DNA from: Mactra quadrangularis
Lineage: Eukaryota > Mollusca > Bivalvia > Venerida > Mactridae
Direction: 5' to 3'
DNA: 64,000 nt
Assembly: GCA_025267735.1 (NCBI GenBank)
Contig: CM046307.1
Coordinates: 51,627,395 to 51,691,394 of the forward strand
This document shows, one piece after another, positions 24,964 through 35,458 of this stretch. How positions within the stretch are numbered: the stretch's first letter is position 1; each line of letters opens with the position of its first letter. The notes under the pieces were generated by a model. It saw only the letters and a list, made by a program, of their open reading frames with translations. It was not told where the DNA came from and searched no databases. Made by a program: the position numbers and the translations under genes.

Positions 24964-25028
24964 GGTTAAGCGCAAAACAGCCATTACTCACTCTTTTCTT
25001 ATGAGTTACAAACCATTTTGAGCTAAAC
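24964..25028. repeat. Foldback hairpin element F3
   Basis: GGTTAAGCGCAAAAC pairs with the arm ending CCATTTTGAGCTAAACC. The shared core ATTACTCACTC / ATGAGTTAC lies around the loop. Confidence 0.7.
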
Positions 25029-25805
25029 CAGGGAAATGTTTCTATACAATGTTAACAGTTATAGAAAAGTTGATATTTATGATGAAATCTATGGACAAGC
25101 ACCTTTAATGTATAGATATTGTTCTAACATATATTTTATCCATGTTAAGCTTAGACGATTTACTAAAACTCTAAACAGATAAAATTGATGTATTACAATG
25201 ATATAATTCTACCTACACCCAAACAGAACATTTCAATCGAATCTTTGTTCCCTTTTTTAAAACGTAGTAGTAATCTTGCTGTGCTTTCTTCTCAACGTCG
25301 AAAGAATGTCGGTCCATATATTAGAGGGGTATAATTGCTAGTTTCTCAGTTAGAAATGGGGTATTACATTCAATTGGTTTTCACAAAAATTGTCATTTTG
25401 CTCATGTAAATATGTTAAGGCAGATTAACGCTACCGAGAGTGGTACTGCCTTGCTACTAAGCGCTCCGATCATAATTATGACAATAATAAAGTATTATAT
25501 CAAACTTTCTCCACTAAACTTTTAATAATCAGAAGTACTTTACTCTACTTAATTATTATTGTAACAAAACAAGACTGTGTGGGGATTTATATAGAATATA
25601 TACACCTATACCAATATGGTACATTTGTTTAATCTCATGTTTAGACTATTTAAAGTAGAAAAATACTGAGTGCTCCTCTACAGACCTGCAGCAAATATTC
25701 TATGCATGTGGTCATGGCCTGTAACAATATATCACCTAAATTGTACTAAAATAATTAGTAATGTGATACACAACTTGCTTTATAAATTAGGCTTTAAACA
25801 AATAT
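25029..25805. other. AT-rich intronic DNA
   Basis: No exon or RNA gene recognised. Confidence 0.4.
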
Positions 25806-25810
25806 GTCAG

Positions 25811-26063
25811 GTGGATGCGGTAGTCAAGTGGTACAATACAGGCTTTGGGTAGGGATTGAGACAGTGGTCCCGAGTTTGAACCCTCAGTGCACCTGGGGCA
25901 CTGATTATTTCCTTGACCTAGAAAATTTTCTGCGATTGCTGAATTCCAACCAGACATAAATGGGTACCTGCAATGGTGGTATATTTCCATTGCATTGATG
26001 TGTGGGCTGCACAAAATTGGAGTAAAGAACTCCAGAGAAATAGTGATAGATAGATAGATACCA
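25811..26063 (+). mobile_element. tRNA-derived SINE, family C, with (GATA)n tail
   Basis: The tRNA-like head (GCGGTAGTCAAGTGG, GAGTTTGAACCC) is followed by a central part TTTCCTTGACC...AAATGGGTACCTG and a TAGATAGATAGATA tail. The central part resembles the conserved core of widespread metazoan SINEs and recurs at 47387-47590. Confidence 0.6.
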
Positions 26064-26397
26064 GTTTGGGATTACCTGGGGTAATATCTATAAAGTCGAT
26101 GACCATGCCTCATCATGTCAGATTGTCACATACTGGCCAGGGAGAATGAAAGATAGATGGCATTGTCAGTTGCATGATGACCAGGGTTAATAGCTGTAAA
26201 GTTGGTGACCGCACATCAGCATGTAACTTAGACTATAAAATGCAATTAATTTACTTTATATATAGATAGGTAGGTTAACATTTATCATGTCTTGTCCATG
26301 GTGACAGACAAGTAGTTAAAACCAATAAACCTGAGTATAACAATATATATAGAGGTCATTGACTTAGACATTCTTGATGGATAGATTGTATATAAAA

Positions 26398-26475
26398 TTG
26401 AGGGTTGCCCGCAAGACTGTAGTAACTCGCTATTTAACTCAATGCACTTACTACAGTCTTGCTGACAACCCTCAA
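26398..26475. repeat. Foldback hairpin element F4
   Basis: TTGAGGGTTGCCCGCAAGAC pairs with CAGTCTTGCTGACAACCCTC AA at the right. The inner arms GTAGTAACTC and CTTACTAC flank the loop. Confidence 0.85.
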
Positions 26476-27751
26476 AATATTGTATACCTACATTATGTTT
26501 CAAGTGACCTATCATTTCATAAAATATTTTCAACCTTATGAGCATAGTTGATCTTATGGAATATTTATAGTTTGACTGATCAAACTTACAAGTTTACACT
26601 TAGGGTAAACTATACAGTGTCACCCAAAAATCCTTGGACAATATCCACAGCACAGTTAAATAGTAGCTGTGCTAAGTACTTGCATGCCAGTTTAGGAATC
26701 TAATGGTCTTGTGTTCTATTCCAAGAAAGACACCTAGTTACATTCCTGTGGAATTTGGACTTAAAATACTTTCTATGGTCATATTTTCGCCTACCTCTAT
26801 ATCAAGCAGTGCAGTTGTCTGCCACTGGCAAAGGTAATTGTGCTTATAGTGCTGAGTAAATGTTCAAGTCCTGAGATTAAGGCCAGTCCAGAGACTGTGA
26901 GTGGGGCAATGTTTGACCATCACAATATGTCTGAAAAATTGTTAAAATGCACCATGAAGCACCATAGATTACGTTTCATTTCTACCATCGCTGAGTTTAC
27001 GAAATATAAATATTCGTCACCGTAGATTAGATTAATCTTATAAAATATTACATTTGACATGAATCAATACATTCAAGGTACATGATAGAATATAGATTAA
27101 AAACTATTTCTATTAAATCCCCTTGCTTTTGTACCATGTTTTACTTATATTTTAGATAAGAAATGTATAAGATTATTGCTTGATGGTTTTTCATTCATTA
27201 GTTACAATGGATTGTTGAAAAACGTTTTTTTTTGAAGAGAAAAATCTGTTTGAATCATAGCTCTACATTTTTGTGGGCACAATTTTTGATGAGTATTGAA
27301 AAGGTTGTATTTAATAGTGTGTTCATACCATTTGTCTTCTTCTAGTGAGTCATTATGTGAAAATATTTATAATTGAATTTGTTGAACGTTAAAGTACTTC
27401 TAAATGTGAGAAACTCTCTTATATACTGGTATATATTTTATAATCATTATGTACAATTTTGTATGTTATATGTGCTTAAATGGTGTAACAAACTATATTT
27501 TGTTATTATTTTATAATACAAGCCAAATTTTCTTGAGAAAATATTTAAGCAACATGTTTTAATTTTAAAATCCCCTTTTACTTTGCAAGCAAAGATTATG
27601 TGTTCTTGATCAAAGAAACAATATAGATTTTTTAAGGGTTTTAAATAGGTTAAGATCAAAATCTATGTTTCATAATTATGCAGATAATGCCTCAAGTTAC
27701 TGCCGAAGTTACTGTAGTGAGTATGTAAGGAGATAATTGAACAAATATAGA
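26476..27751. other. Intronic DNA with a SINE fragment and a lone MITE end
   Basis: A mariner-type end (CAGTGTCACCCAAAAATCC) at 26615 has no visible partner. CCACTGGCAAAGG near 26822 matches the SINE body at 11876-12066. The rest is AT-rich without recognisable features. Confidence 0.4.
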
Positions 27752-27800
27752 GTATTTAAATCAGTGGGGTTAATGTATGCATCACTGACATTTGAAGAAT
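27752..27800. mobile_element. Right-half fragment of TGTCAGTGG-family MITE
   Basis: GAGTATTTAAATCAGTGGGG and AATGTATGCATCACTGACA match the right arms at 14790 and 39646. Confidence 0.55.
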
Positions 27801-28919
27801 AAAATGTACCAATTAGAAGTTCTGATGAAAGGTGTAAAATCCAGTTTAAAAAAATATTTCTGTTTATGTATAGTAAAAAAGTTATGGCATTTAATAGTCT
27901 CATGCTTTAATGCACATTCACCAACTTAACAGCTTATAATTACCCCTGGTCATCAGGCTATTGGTATCTATCTATCAATCTTCTTGGAAGTCTTTCTCTG
28001 ACTTAAGTGCAGCTGACATATTGGCGCAAGGGAATTATACCATCCATCTAAGTTCTAAAAAATATATTTCACCAAGTCCGGAAACAATTGTATAAATATA
28101 GATTTAGTTATAAAGTGATGACAGATCATATAAACAAAATTCTGGTGAATTTTATCTACTCTATAATTTTTATGTATGTTTTATCTATTAGACTAGTGTA
28201 TGTTGAGATTTAAATGTCATTGGAGTATATACTTGGCACCAGGAGCTGAGTTGTACCTTTAAAATAAGCTCACTCTGAAATGCATGTTATAATGATGGCC
28301 TAGATCTAGACCTTAGTATTTATTGTTTGGTCTATATTTTATTGATAACATTTTGTATCTTTGGAAAAATGATAGTGCTTTTCTTTTAAAGCAAATTTGT
28401 TTTAACTGGGCTGTGTATTATTGATAGGTATCATGTATCTTGAGAAATCCAAAATTTACCGGTAAATGTTCCTTTTATGACATTGTGTCTGGGACTGTTA
28501 CAGTTCCAGATTTTTCTATTATAGGTCATGACCTTAATGGTTTAACCTAAATTATTAGTTTTTGAGGAAGGAATACTTAAGTAACCAAAATAGATAAATG
28601 TATTTTATTTTGGCATAGTATACATTCAATGGTACAAGAAACATTTTTAGGAATAGAAATTCTCATTTCCATTGTGGTCCTTAATGTGTTCCTAACTGAC
28701 AAATATTTGTACCCAGGTGTTTTAATGTAGAATTTTATCTATCCTATTGTATATATGTTGATTGCCATAGAAACACATTATAATTATATTAATTATGTAG
28801 TTAATTATTATACACCTTGTATCAATAATACACATACTAGAAATTAGAACCATTATTGTTTCAATTCTTCCCTGAGTTAATTATATCCAGGCCATAGATT
28901 AATAATGTAATGATTTACA

Positions 28920-29152
28920 CAGTCCCATCCAAAAGTTCTTGAAGAAAATCCTGTTTTAGAATAAACTGATCCACTTTATATTAACCCATGAAAAATGAAA
29001 CTGACAGACATTCTAAGCTTTTTCCATAAATCAGCAAAATTTTTTATGAAGATGTTACGTGAATATGCTTTATATAAAGTCAAATTTCTTGCCCAATGCG
29101 TAATTAGTTTTTCCCCGAAATTAATTTGTCTTAGAACTTTTGAATGGCACTG
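28920..29152. mobile_element. Mariner-type MITE, 233 bp
   Basis: Inverted ends CAGTCCCATCCAAAAGTTCT and the reverse complement of CAGTGCCATTCAAAAGTTCT. TA follows the right end. The two opposing frames (28976-29225) are its translations. Confidence 0.75.
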
Positions 29153-29422
29153 TATAATACTAAAAACTATGACCATTATTGTTTTACTTCATCCAAATGT
29201 TAACTCTAACCAGGACTTAGAATAATAATGTAATGATTTATATAAGTGGTTTGGAGTCAGTGAACACAATGTTTCTATGTTCTCTTGTCTTATAGATAGT
29301 TCTAGGGTTATTTATTAGATGAGTACAGGCTTGGTCTGAAAGTCTGCTACTATTTTGATACATGTATATATTAACTGTTAACAGATGAGTAGTGAGTGTA
29401 GAATCAATGAAAGAAGTTATTT

Positions 29423-29815
29423 GTAGAATTTTTAGCTCGACTTTATGAAGTAAATGGAGAGCTCTCCTACTCACCCTAGCATCAACGTCTGCGTTCATAT
29501 TTCTGATTTAAGTTTTTGTGAAGTAAAATATTTTTTACTATAACTTTTTTTATTTCTTATGGTATCAACTTCAAACTTTAAATATAATGTTCCTTATTAT
29601 TAACCACATCACATGTGACAAGGTTCATAACTCTAAATACATTTGTTTTCAGAATTATCTCCCCTTGAACTAAAATAGTTTTCTTTAAAAAAAAGTTCGT
29701 TTTTAGTCTGCAACTGTTTTATTTCTTTAGGTATTGACTTCAAACTTCAAATACATGTTCCTTATTATTAACCTCATCTCATGTGACATTAGGTTCATTA
29801 CTCTAAATACTATCG
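29423..29815 (+). repeat. AGCTCGACT-type dispersed repeat with internal tandem duplication
   Basis: It opens TTTTTAGCTCGACTTTATGA, then GAGAGCTCTCCTACTCACCC. Two copies of a segment follow (ACTTCAAACTTTAAATA / ACTTCAAACTTCAAATA, each with GTTCCTTATTATTAACC and CATGTGACA). This type of repeat is familiar in mollusc genomes. Confidence 0.65.
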
Positions 29816-31005
29816 GCTCGTCCAATATGACTTTTCAAGCTTTGTACTTGTCCAAATATCCAAAATATATTTTCTGTATTGACTATTGTATGTAAAATGT
29901 GTAATAACCTATAATAATTAGTTTAATATTCCCAAATACACTATTTCTAGATGGCAAAGTCTGTAATGCATCTTACTATGAATTCTGGAGTGGTGGGTTC
30001 GATGCCCAGACACCACCTAAAGTTAGGTCTGGACATGTTATATTTTTTATAGCCATCATTCCAGCTACCTCTGTGGCTAGAATGGCAATGATGTTAATGT
30101 CACTGACTGTACATGTACCGGTATATGAAATGTTGAAATGAGGTGCAAACACTACCCATTTTGCACTTAAAAATGTACTTTTTAAAATCTGACATGCAAT
30201 TATTACATTAAAGTAGTTATATGGTACATACAATTATTTTCTGGTCTATTTAATTATGTCATGTAATATGACTATAACAATACAATGTATAGTATACTTT
30301 AATATTCCTGTATACCAGGTCTGTTCTTTTATACTTATATTAAAGTAATTGTAATGTTACTGGGTACAGAGATATTGTATATCAATGTGTGGTAGGGTTT
30401 TGTGGTCATATTGGTAGTTTACATAGACTTTAACCCATTTGTAGAAAAACAAGAAAAGGTCACACTTCATTTATGAATTTAATGCAACTATGGTCTATAG
30501 TCTCATACAGGAACTTTAAGGCGTGTCTACAATAACAATTTTGAATTCTTAATGTTAACACTGAATGTTTAGAAATGTTATTTTTAAAATACAAACTTTA
30601 AAACAATATTTGGCACAGTGTTAGTTTGTATTTAAAGTCACTCCTATCATAAAGGTCTAATGTATTAGTCTAGCACTTGTGGTTGCTTTTGAAATCTGTA
30701 AAACAATGCGTCAGATTACTCTTCGTTTGTTTTTTCATGAATTAATGAGAATTAGCTTATCTTTAAATTAAGATTTTATCCATGGACTTATGAAGAGTAC
30801 TAATTGTTTTGAAATATTTCAAATATGATGCAGGTATAATGTATTACAATACCAAGTAAAATGGTGAGAATCAGGATTAACTTGACAAACTGTATTTCGA
30901 TAATATGTAATTAAATATTATGGAACCTAGCAAGTTGAAGTAGATTTTAACATAGAATCAATCATTCATCAATAAAATCCTGATTTATTTGTCTTGTGCT
31001 GTCAG
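29816..31005. other. Intronic DNA, one decayed tRNA-like head
   Basis: GTGGGTTCGATGCCCAGAC at 29993-30011 resembles a B box, but no A box or fold was recognised. The remainder is AT-rich. Confidence 0.35.
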
Positions 31006-31213
31006 CATCTCAGGAACTGTAGTAGGCAGCAGGCAGTTAGATTATCTGACATCTCATTTTCCACAAAACCCTGTTAAGAAGATCTTTGTTCACGAGGTTG
31101 ATGCTTTAAAATCAGCCTTTACACGCATTGACCATGTCTTTATGGACGCCAACATTTTCCCGAGGATAGGATACCCTACTTGTGTTGATGCATATTTTAT
31201 AATATTTATATAA
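31006..31213 (+). pseudogene. Unidentified coding-like stretch, possible relic exon
   Basis: A good acceptor (TTTGTCTTGTGCTGTCAG) ends at 31005 and is followed by about 200 nt open in one frame, with a protein-like composition: phrases such as QLDYLTSHFPQNPVKKIF, VHEVDALKSAFTRIDHVF and MDANIFPRIGYPTCVDAYF. The frame would need a phase-2 entry, which does not match exon 1, and it runs to a stop at 31211-31213 with no clear donor. It sits only 15 bases before exon 2. The protein is not recognised. It may be a relic of another gene or element, a 3'-terminal exon of an alternative transcript, or chance. Confidence 0.2.
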
Positions 31214-31227
31214 TTGTCCAATTTCAG

Positions 31228-31506
31228 AACTTGTTATAACACGACCTCCAAGAAATACAACTATATTAGAGAACCAACGCCTACTAATGCACTGTGAAAC
31301 TGCTGGAATCTCCAAGTCTAAAATACGTATCAAGTGGTACCATAATGGTTTGGAAATGCCGGCCAGTGGTGAAAATTATCGTATTAGATCTACCGGAGCT
31401 TTAAGATTCCGGGAAGTCAAAGTGGCCGACAGAGGAGTTTATTATTGTACTGTTGAAAGTGGAAAAGAGAAATTATCATCTAATCCTGCTTATCTTGTTG
31501 TTCAAG
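31228..31506 (+). CDS. Exon 2: complete immunoglobulin domain
   Basis: The acceptor TCCAATTTCAG ends at 31227 and the donor is CAAG|GTTTGT at 31507. The exon is 279 nt and phase 1-1, the usual symmetric exon for an Ig module. It encodes 93 residues beginning ELVITRPPRNTT. The Ig hallmarks are Cys23 (MHC), Trp37 (IKWYHNG) and DRGVYYC with Asp68, Gly70, Tyr72 and Cys74, so both disulfide cysteines and the tyrosine corner are present. An N-glycosylation motif NTT lies at residues 10-12. The strand pattern (RIRSTGALRF, then the DxGxYxC motif) fits an I-set type. In the MuSK family the second Ig domain starts with a similar ITRPP phrase, which is part of why a MuSK-like identity is suggested. The domain is extracellular by topology and could bind a ligand or a partner receptor. 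The Ig call is secure; the family call is not. Confidence 0.9.
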
Positions 31507-31528
31507 GTTTGTAGTCTTTGTTTTATTG

Positions 31529-31733
31529 TGTGTTTAACACCGTAGCATCACCTTGTATAGGTCATTATAAATTTGTGGTCAGTCAACTCACCCTTCCTGG
31601 AAATGCTATCTTTGGATTTAGCTTTTATATAAACCAGTTTCTAGGCATATACTTCCTTCAGTGACTGACAACTACTTGCATAGTTTAGAATCAGTGGTGG
31701 GAGGGAGAATGACCACAGAAATTATTTCATGAA
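31529..31733 (-). mobile_element. SINE family B, truncated, antisense just after exon 2
   Basis: The reverse-complement tail TTTAACACCGTAGCATCACC and body words GACTGACAACTACTTGC and TGGTGGGAGGGAGAATG match the fuller copy at 58756-59060. It begins about 22 bases after the exon 2 donor and ends where the tRNA-like head would start. Confidence 0.8.
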
Positions 31734-32117
31734 CAATTTTTCTGTAAAAATGTGATATTTTAAAGTGTGTGTTAATGGAAATTCATATTGGTCATAAATC
31801 AATCAAAAATTGTTTTTGTTACAATACTTTTGGTTCCTTTTGAGTTCTTTTGGGTTCATTCTTGTAATGAATGTAAGCATTAAACATTAGAATACCAGTC
31901 TGGCATATCTAAAATCCATTATCACCTTTACGGAACCTAGCTGAAGTACTTGGTCATGCTACACTGTTCTTACTTTTACAATAATTATGTTAACATATGA
32001 AATCATTGTTTCGTGTGTTTGCCATGTGATTATGTTTCTTGTAATTATTACTTCATAATTAACATAAGCCAGTGAAGCAATGAGGAACCAATGAAAGATG
32101 AGTTTTGTTTCGAATTA

Positions 32118-32191
32118 GAGGGTTGTCTGCAAGACTGTAGTAAGTCCATTGCATTAAAGAGCAAGTTACAACAGTCTTGCAGGCAACCCTT
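32118..32191. repeat. Foldback hairpin element F5
   Basis: GAGGGTTGTCTGCAAGACTG pairs with CAGTCTTGCAGGCAACCCTT. The loop contains CATTGCATTAAAG. Confidence 0.85.
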
Positions 32192-32457
32192 GAAATTACT
32201 TACATATGGTTAAGTGTGCTTGAAATTAAGTAACCATGTAATAGCAGTAAAACTTACTTGGTCTGACCAAGTGGAATTCTGGCAAACTTTTCGCTGACTA
32301 TCAGAAAAAGTTCCATAGTCTTTGACCTGACATTAAGTATAGTCATTCTATAAGTCATTAAACTTGCTGAATCTGATTGACTGGAACTCTTGCAAACATT
32401 TTGCTGACTTATAATCAGAGAAGTTCTGAAGTCTGTGAGTTAAATTATTCAAATTCA

Positions 32458-32601
32458 AATAAATTTTCTCAAAAACTAGCCTGATCTGTTGTTATATAGT
32501 AAAGTGCAAATTAAATTATCAACAAGCTTGAATGTATGAAATAAGCAATTTTTACTTGTCCAAATCAATTTTCACAAGTCCTTAGGGCCTATGGGTTTTA
32601 G
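32458..32601. mobile_element. AGTCATTGCC-family MITE fragment
   Basis: It contains AACTAGCCTGATCTG, ATGAAATAAGCAATTTTTAC and CAATTTTCACAAGTCC. The outer GTCATTGCC ends are lost. Confidence 0.45.
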
Positions 32602-33229
32602 CTGATATACTGTAAGCTGGATATATGATGCATGATTGGTTCCTCACCTAATATGGTTAGCCGACTTCCCAGACACAATGATGGACTGAAAGGTGAAGGG
32701 TTTATACTGACTGAGGCATAATTATATTTTAGAAATGTCTGGCACACAATTCATTAATCAAACGTCGCATTTCTTGGTAAGACACGTGGATGAGTTATTA
32801 TACCAAGCCAAAAAATGATTTATTCTTCTTTAGCTCCAAGTTCCAGACAGTCAAAATATAACAGTTAAAATAATAATGACTCATGAAGACACGTTACGCT
32901 ATTCGAATTGTACCTGCAGTAATGTAATTACGAAATATAAAACAATTAGTAAACGAGAAATGCAGACGTCCGACAGACAGGTTTTATCATTACATGAATT
33001 TTGTACTATTATTGTAGAACATGTAAGAAATGTTTAAGTTTAACCAAATTACGTATCCTGTCATCGTCTCAGCATGATAAATTATAAAGTAAATTAGATT
33101 TACATTATGTATATAATATTAGGGTTTTTTTTTGTTCATCTGAGATCAAACGTTGATGACAACATATAAACAAATCACTATCTATTTTATTACTGATGAA
33201 AGCCATGCTACCATACAGTCATACATGTA

Positions 33230-33613
33230 CAGTACCCACCAAAAGTTTGGAGACATTTTCACTCTACTACATGCAGGTTTTATCAAAAAATTTAATTACC
33301 ATTTATTTTGAAATGCTTTTAAGTTTTGCTAATTTTTTTGTTTTGGTACTATTTGTAGTTGAGACTACATTAAAGTAGCTTAAAATCTATATTATGAAAA
33401 GAATTACATTGAACTGGGTTTTGGATGCTTTGGGATGTCACTTGTCAGAAGCTGAATCTTACAAATGTGATTCATTCAAGAAATTTGTTTTTATTTAATC
33501 ATCAACCATATTAAATTAAGAATATTAAGAAATCAATAATAATGGTTCTACCAAAAACAATCAATGGATTTTTTTAAATTTCCTAAATTGTCTCCAAACT
33601 TTTGTTGGATACT
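33230..33613. mobile_element. Mariner-type MITE, 384 bp
   Basis: The left end CAGTACCCACCAAAAGTTTG (continuing GAGACA) pairs over about 26 bases with the right end. TA flanks at 33228-33229 and 33614-33615. The 60-residue frame at 33196-33378 falls inside it. Confidence 0.8.
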
Positions 33614-34021
33614 TATATACATATTAACTGATGTTACGCTGCATGGTTGCACTCCAACTATTTCACACTAGTAATTTTCAGTGATAAATTATGTTCATTG
33701 TGAATGAATTAACCAGAGAGTTCTATGTCTACATAAGACATAACATTGTAACAAAATATTCAAAAAGTAATTTCCTAAAAAACCACAAAACTCAATGTTT
33801 TGAATAATTGCATTATTTGGTTGAGTTTGTGACTCATAGACTTTTCCCATCTTGTACAGTAAATCAATAAAATCTCCCCAAAAAGTCCATTTCATTTTTT
33901 CTCATGATCATGAACAGCAGTTCAGGTTGGCAAATGAAGTTGAGGCTACATGAGAAAATGAAATATGGACAGATATAGAACTCCATACATTAGTTAACCT
34001 GGGATAAACCCATCATGCATA

Positions 34022-34282
34022 ACATCGTGGTCACTTGAAAATGCTGGAACTACAAAAAGCTAAGTTTTCAGGAGACAAAAATTTCAAAAAACAGTATTCC
34101 GTGAAGAATACAAATGAAAGGAAACTCATTTTTGCATAATTTTACATCAGATAAATATCTTTAAGTGCAGATATGCATTCGTATCGAAACTATTAATATT
34201 TACTGAAATAACTGTAGCTTCTTACAAAAAAAGCGAAAAATTGAAATTTTGTAGTTCCGGCATTTTCAAGTGACCATGACGA
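34022..34282. mobile_element. MITE with GGTCACTTGAAAATG termini and TA duplication
   Basis: Terminal repeats of about 36 bp (core GGTCACTTGAAAATGC, GGAACTACAAAA) are inverted at the two ends. TA lies outside each (34020-34021, 34283-34284). Confidence 0.75.
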
Positions 34283-34419
34283 TAACCAATCTTTGAATTT
34301 AGCCAGTGAACCATGGACTGAGTCCTTCAAAATCGCATTCAGTCTAGTGACTTTTAGAATGTGAGTGATCCAATGATCCACCAATATTTTACAACTACTA
34401 TTATCCTAATTTAATTAAA

Positions 34420-34719
34420 TAACCCGGTTCAATAGCGCGGTTGGTAGCCCTCCAGGATTCGGAATCTCTTGTCCCAAAGGGGGGGTACGGGTTCGAATCC
34501 CACCCGGGGGGGGTTATACCCTTCCATGAAAATTTGACAATAATGTCAATTTTCCTCCATTGATTAGATAATATGGAGAAGTTTCCGGCCTTGTGGAAGG
34601 GTAGGTGAGTACTGGTTATAGACAAGGGTCCAGGAAAGCTAGGTTAGGTACACTGGTCACCGTAAAATGACCTAAAATTGTGTTGACATGGGTTAAATCC
34701 AATAAAATAAATAAATAAA
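34420..34719 (+). mobile_element. tRNA-derived SINE, family A, full length
   Basis: A perfect 14-bp target duplication CTAATTTAATTAAA (34406-34419, 34720-34733) surrounds a head with GCGCGGTTGGTAGCC and GGTTCGAATCC, the family body, and an AATAAATAAATAA tail. The minus frame 34401-34625 is its shadow. Confidence 0.93.
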
Positions 34720-35071
34720 CTAATTTAATTAAAGAATAATTATCTGTTGTTATTTTGTTCATTTAATTTAGAATATATTATTTATATAATTTCCTGATCC
34801 AGAGCTTTTATAGTGTGGGTTTGATAAACTTTTTAAGCAATATTGAACATTTGATGACTGACTTAATAGAATGTAATTTAGCAGAGTACATTTAATCTAT
34901 ATTTATTATTCAGTTGCATAAGTAAAATTCTTGCTCAAGGAAATTAGCAGTGCCCCAGGTGGAGTTCTATTAAATATGAGAGTTGCAGAAACTGTTATCA
35001 AACACTTTTTTAAGAATGGCCATAGTGTTAGTTATTCATAATTTTGTAATAATTATGTCTTATAATTTCAG

Positions 35072-35205
35072 CTAAAGTACAAATTATTGAGTATACACCA
35101 AGATTAGGTCAACTATCATTATCATATAATAGTAATGTTAGATTAATGTGTATGGCAGCTGGAATACCTGCACCAAAAATACAGTGGCGAAAGAAGGGAC
35201 AATCA
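35072..35205 (+). CDS. Exon 3: first half of second Ig domain
   Basis: The acceptor TATAATTTCAG ends at 35071, and the donor TCA|GTAAGT at 35206 is near consensus. The exon is 134 nt, entered in phase 1 and left in phase 0. With the previous G it encodes 45 residues beginning AKVQIIEYTP. They include VRLMCMAAGIPAPKIQW, the B-strand cysteine and C-strand tryptophan of an Ig domain, and end in RKKGQS. The domain is interrupted just after the C strand, and exon 4 completes it. The CxAxGIPxPxIxW phrase is typical of I-set domains and resembles MuSK Ig3, with weaker likeness to LAR-type receptors. No long ATG-initiated ORF marks this exon. It was found from the splice sites and the Ig motif. Confidence 0.88.
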
Positions 35206-35385
35206 GTAAGTATATATTGAATTGTCTACACAACCAATCATTGGCTTTTGGCTTAAGATCAGTTGGTAGCGCTCAAAGCTACAGATAGAGGATCATATGT
35301 TGAAACCATGGCTTTTCAATGAAATTTAATGCCTTATACTTCATTTTCTATATTTTTTTTTAGTCATTTCTTATTACACTTTGCT

Positions 35386-35458
35386 GGCTTAGCGCAAAAT
35401 GGTCATTACAAACTCAGTTTAAAATTAGAGTAAGTTATGACCACTTTGCGCTAAGCCC
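35386..35458. repeat. Foldback hairpin element F6
   Basis: GGCTTAGCGCAAAATGGTCA pairs with TGACCACTTTGCGCTAAGCC, just 180 bases after exon 3. Confidence 0.85.

Noticed and set aside
29993..30011. Possible tRNA gene from a B box-like GGTTCGATGCC
   Set aside because: No A box at the right spacing and no cloverleaf could be drawn.
30989..31005. Extension of the coding-like stretch upstream of 31006
   Set aside because: It runs through a polypyrimidine-AG and begins with a non-ATG codon, so it looks like an acceptor tract.
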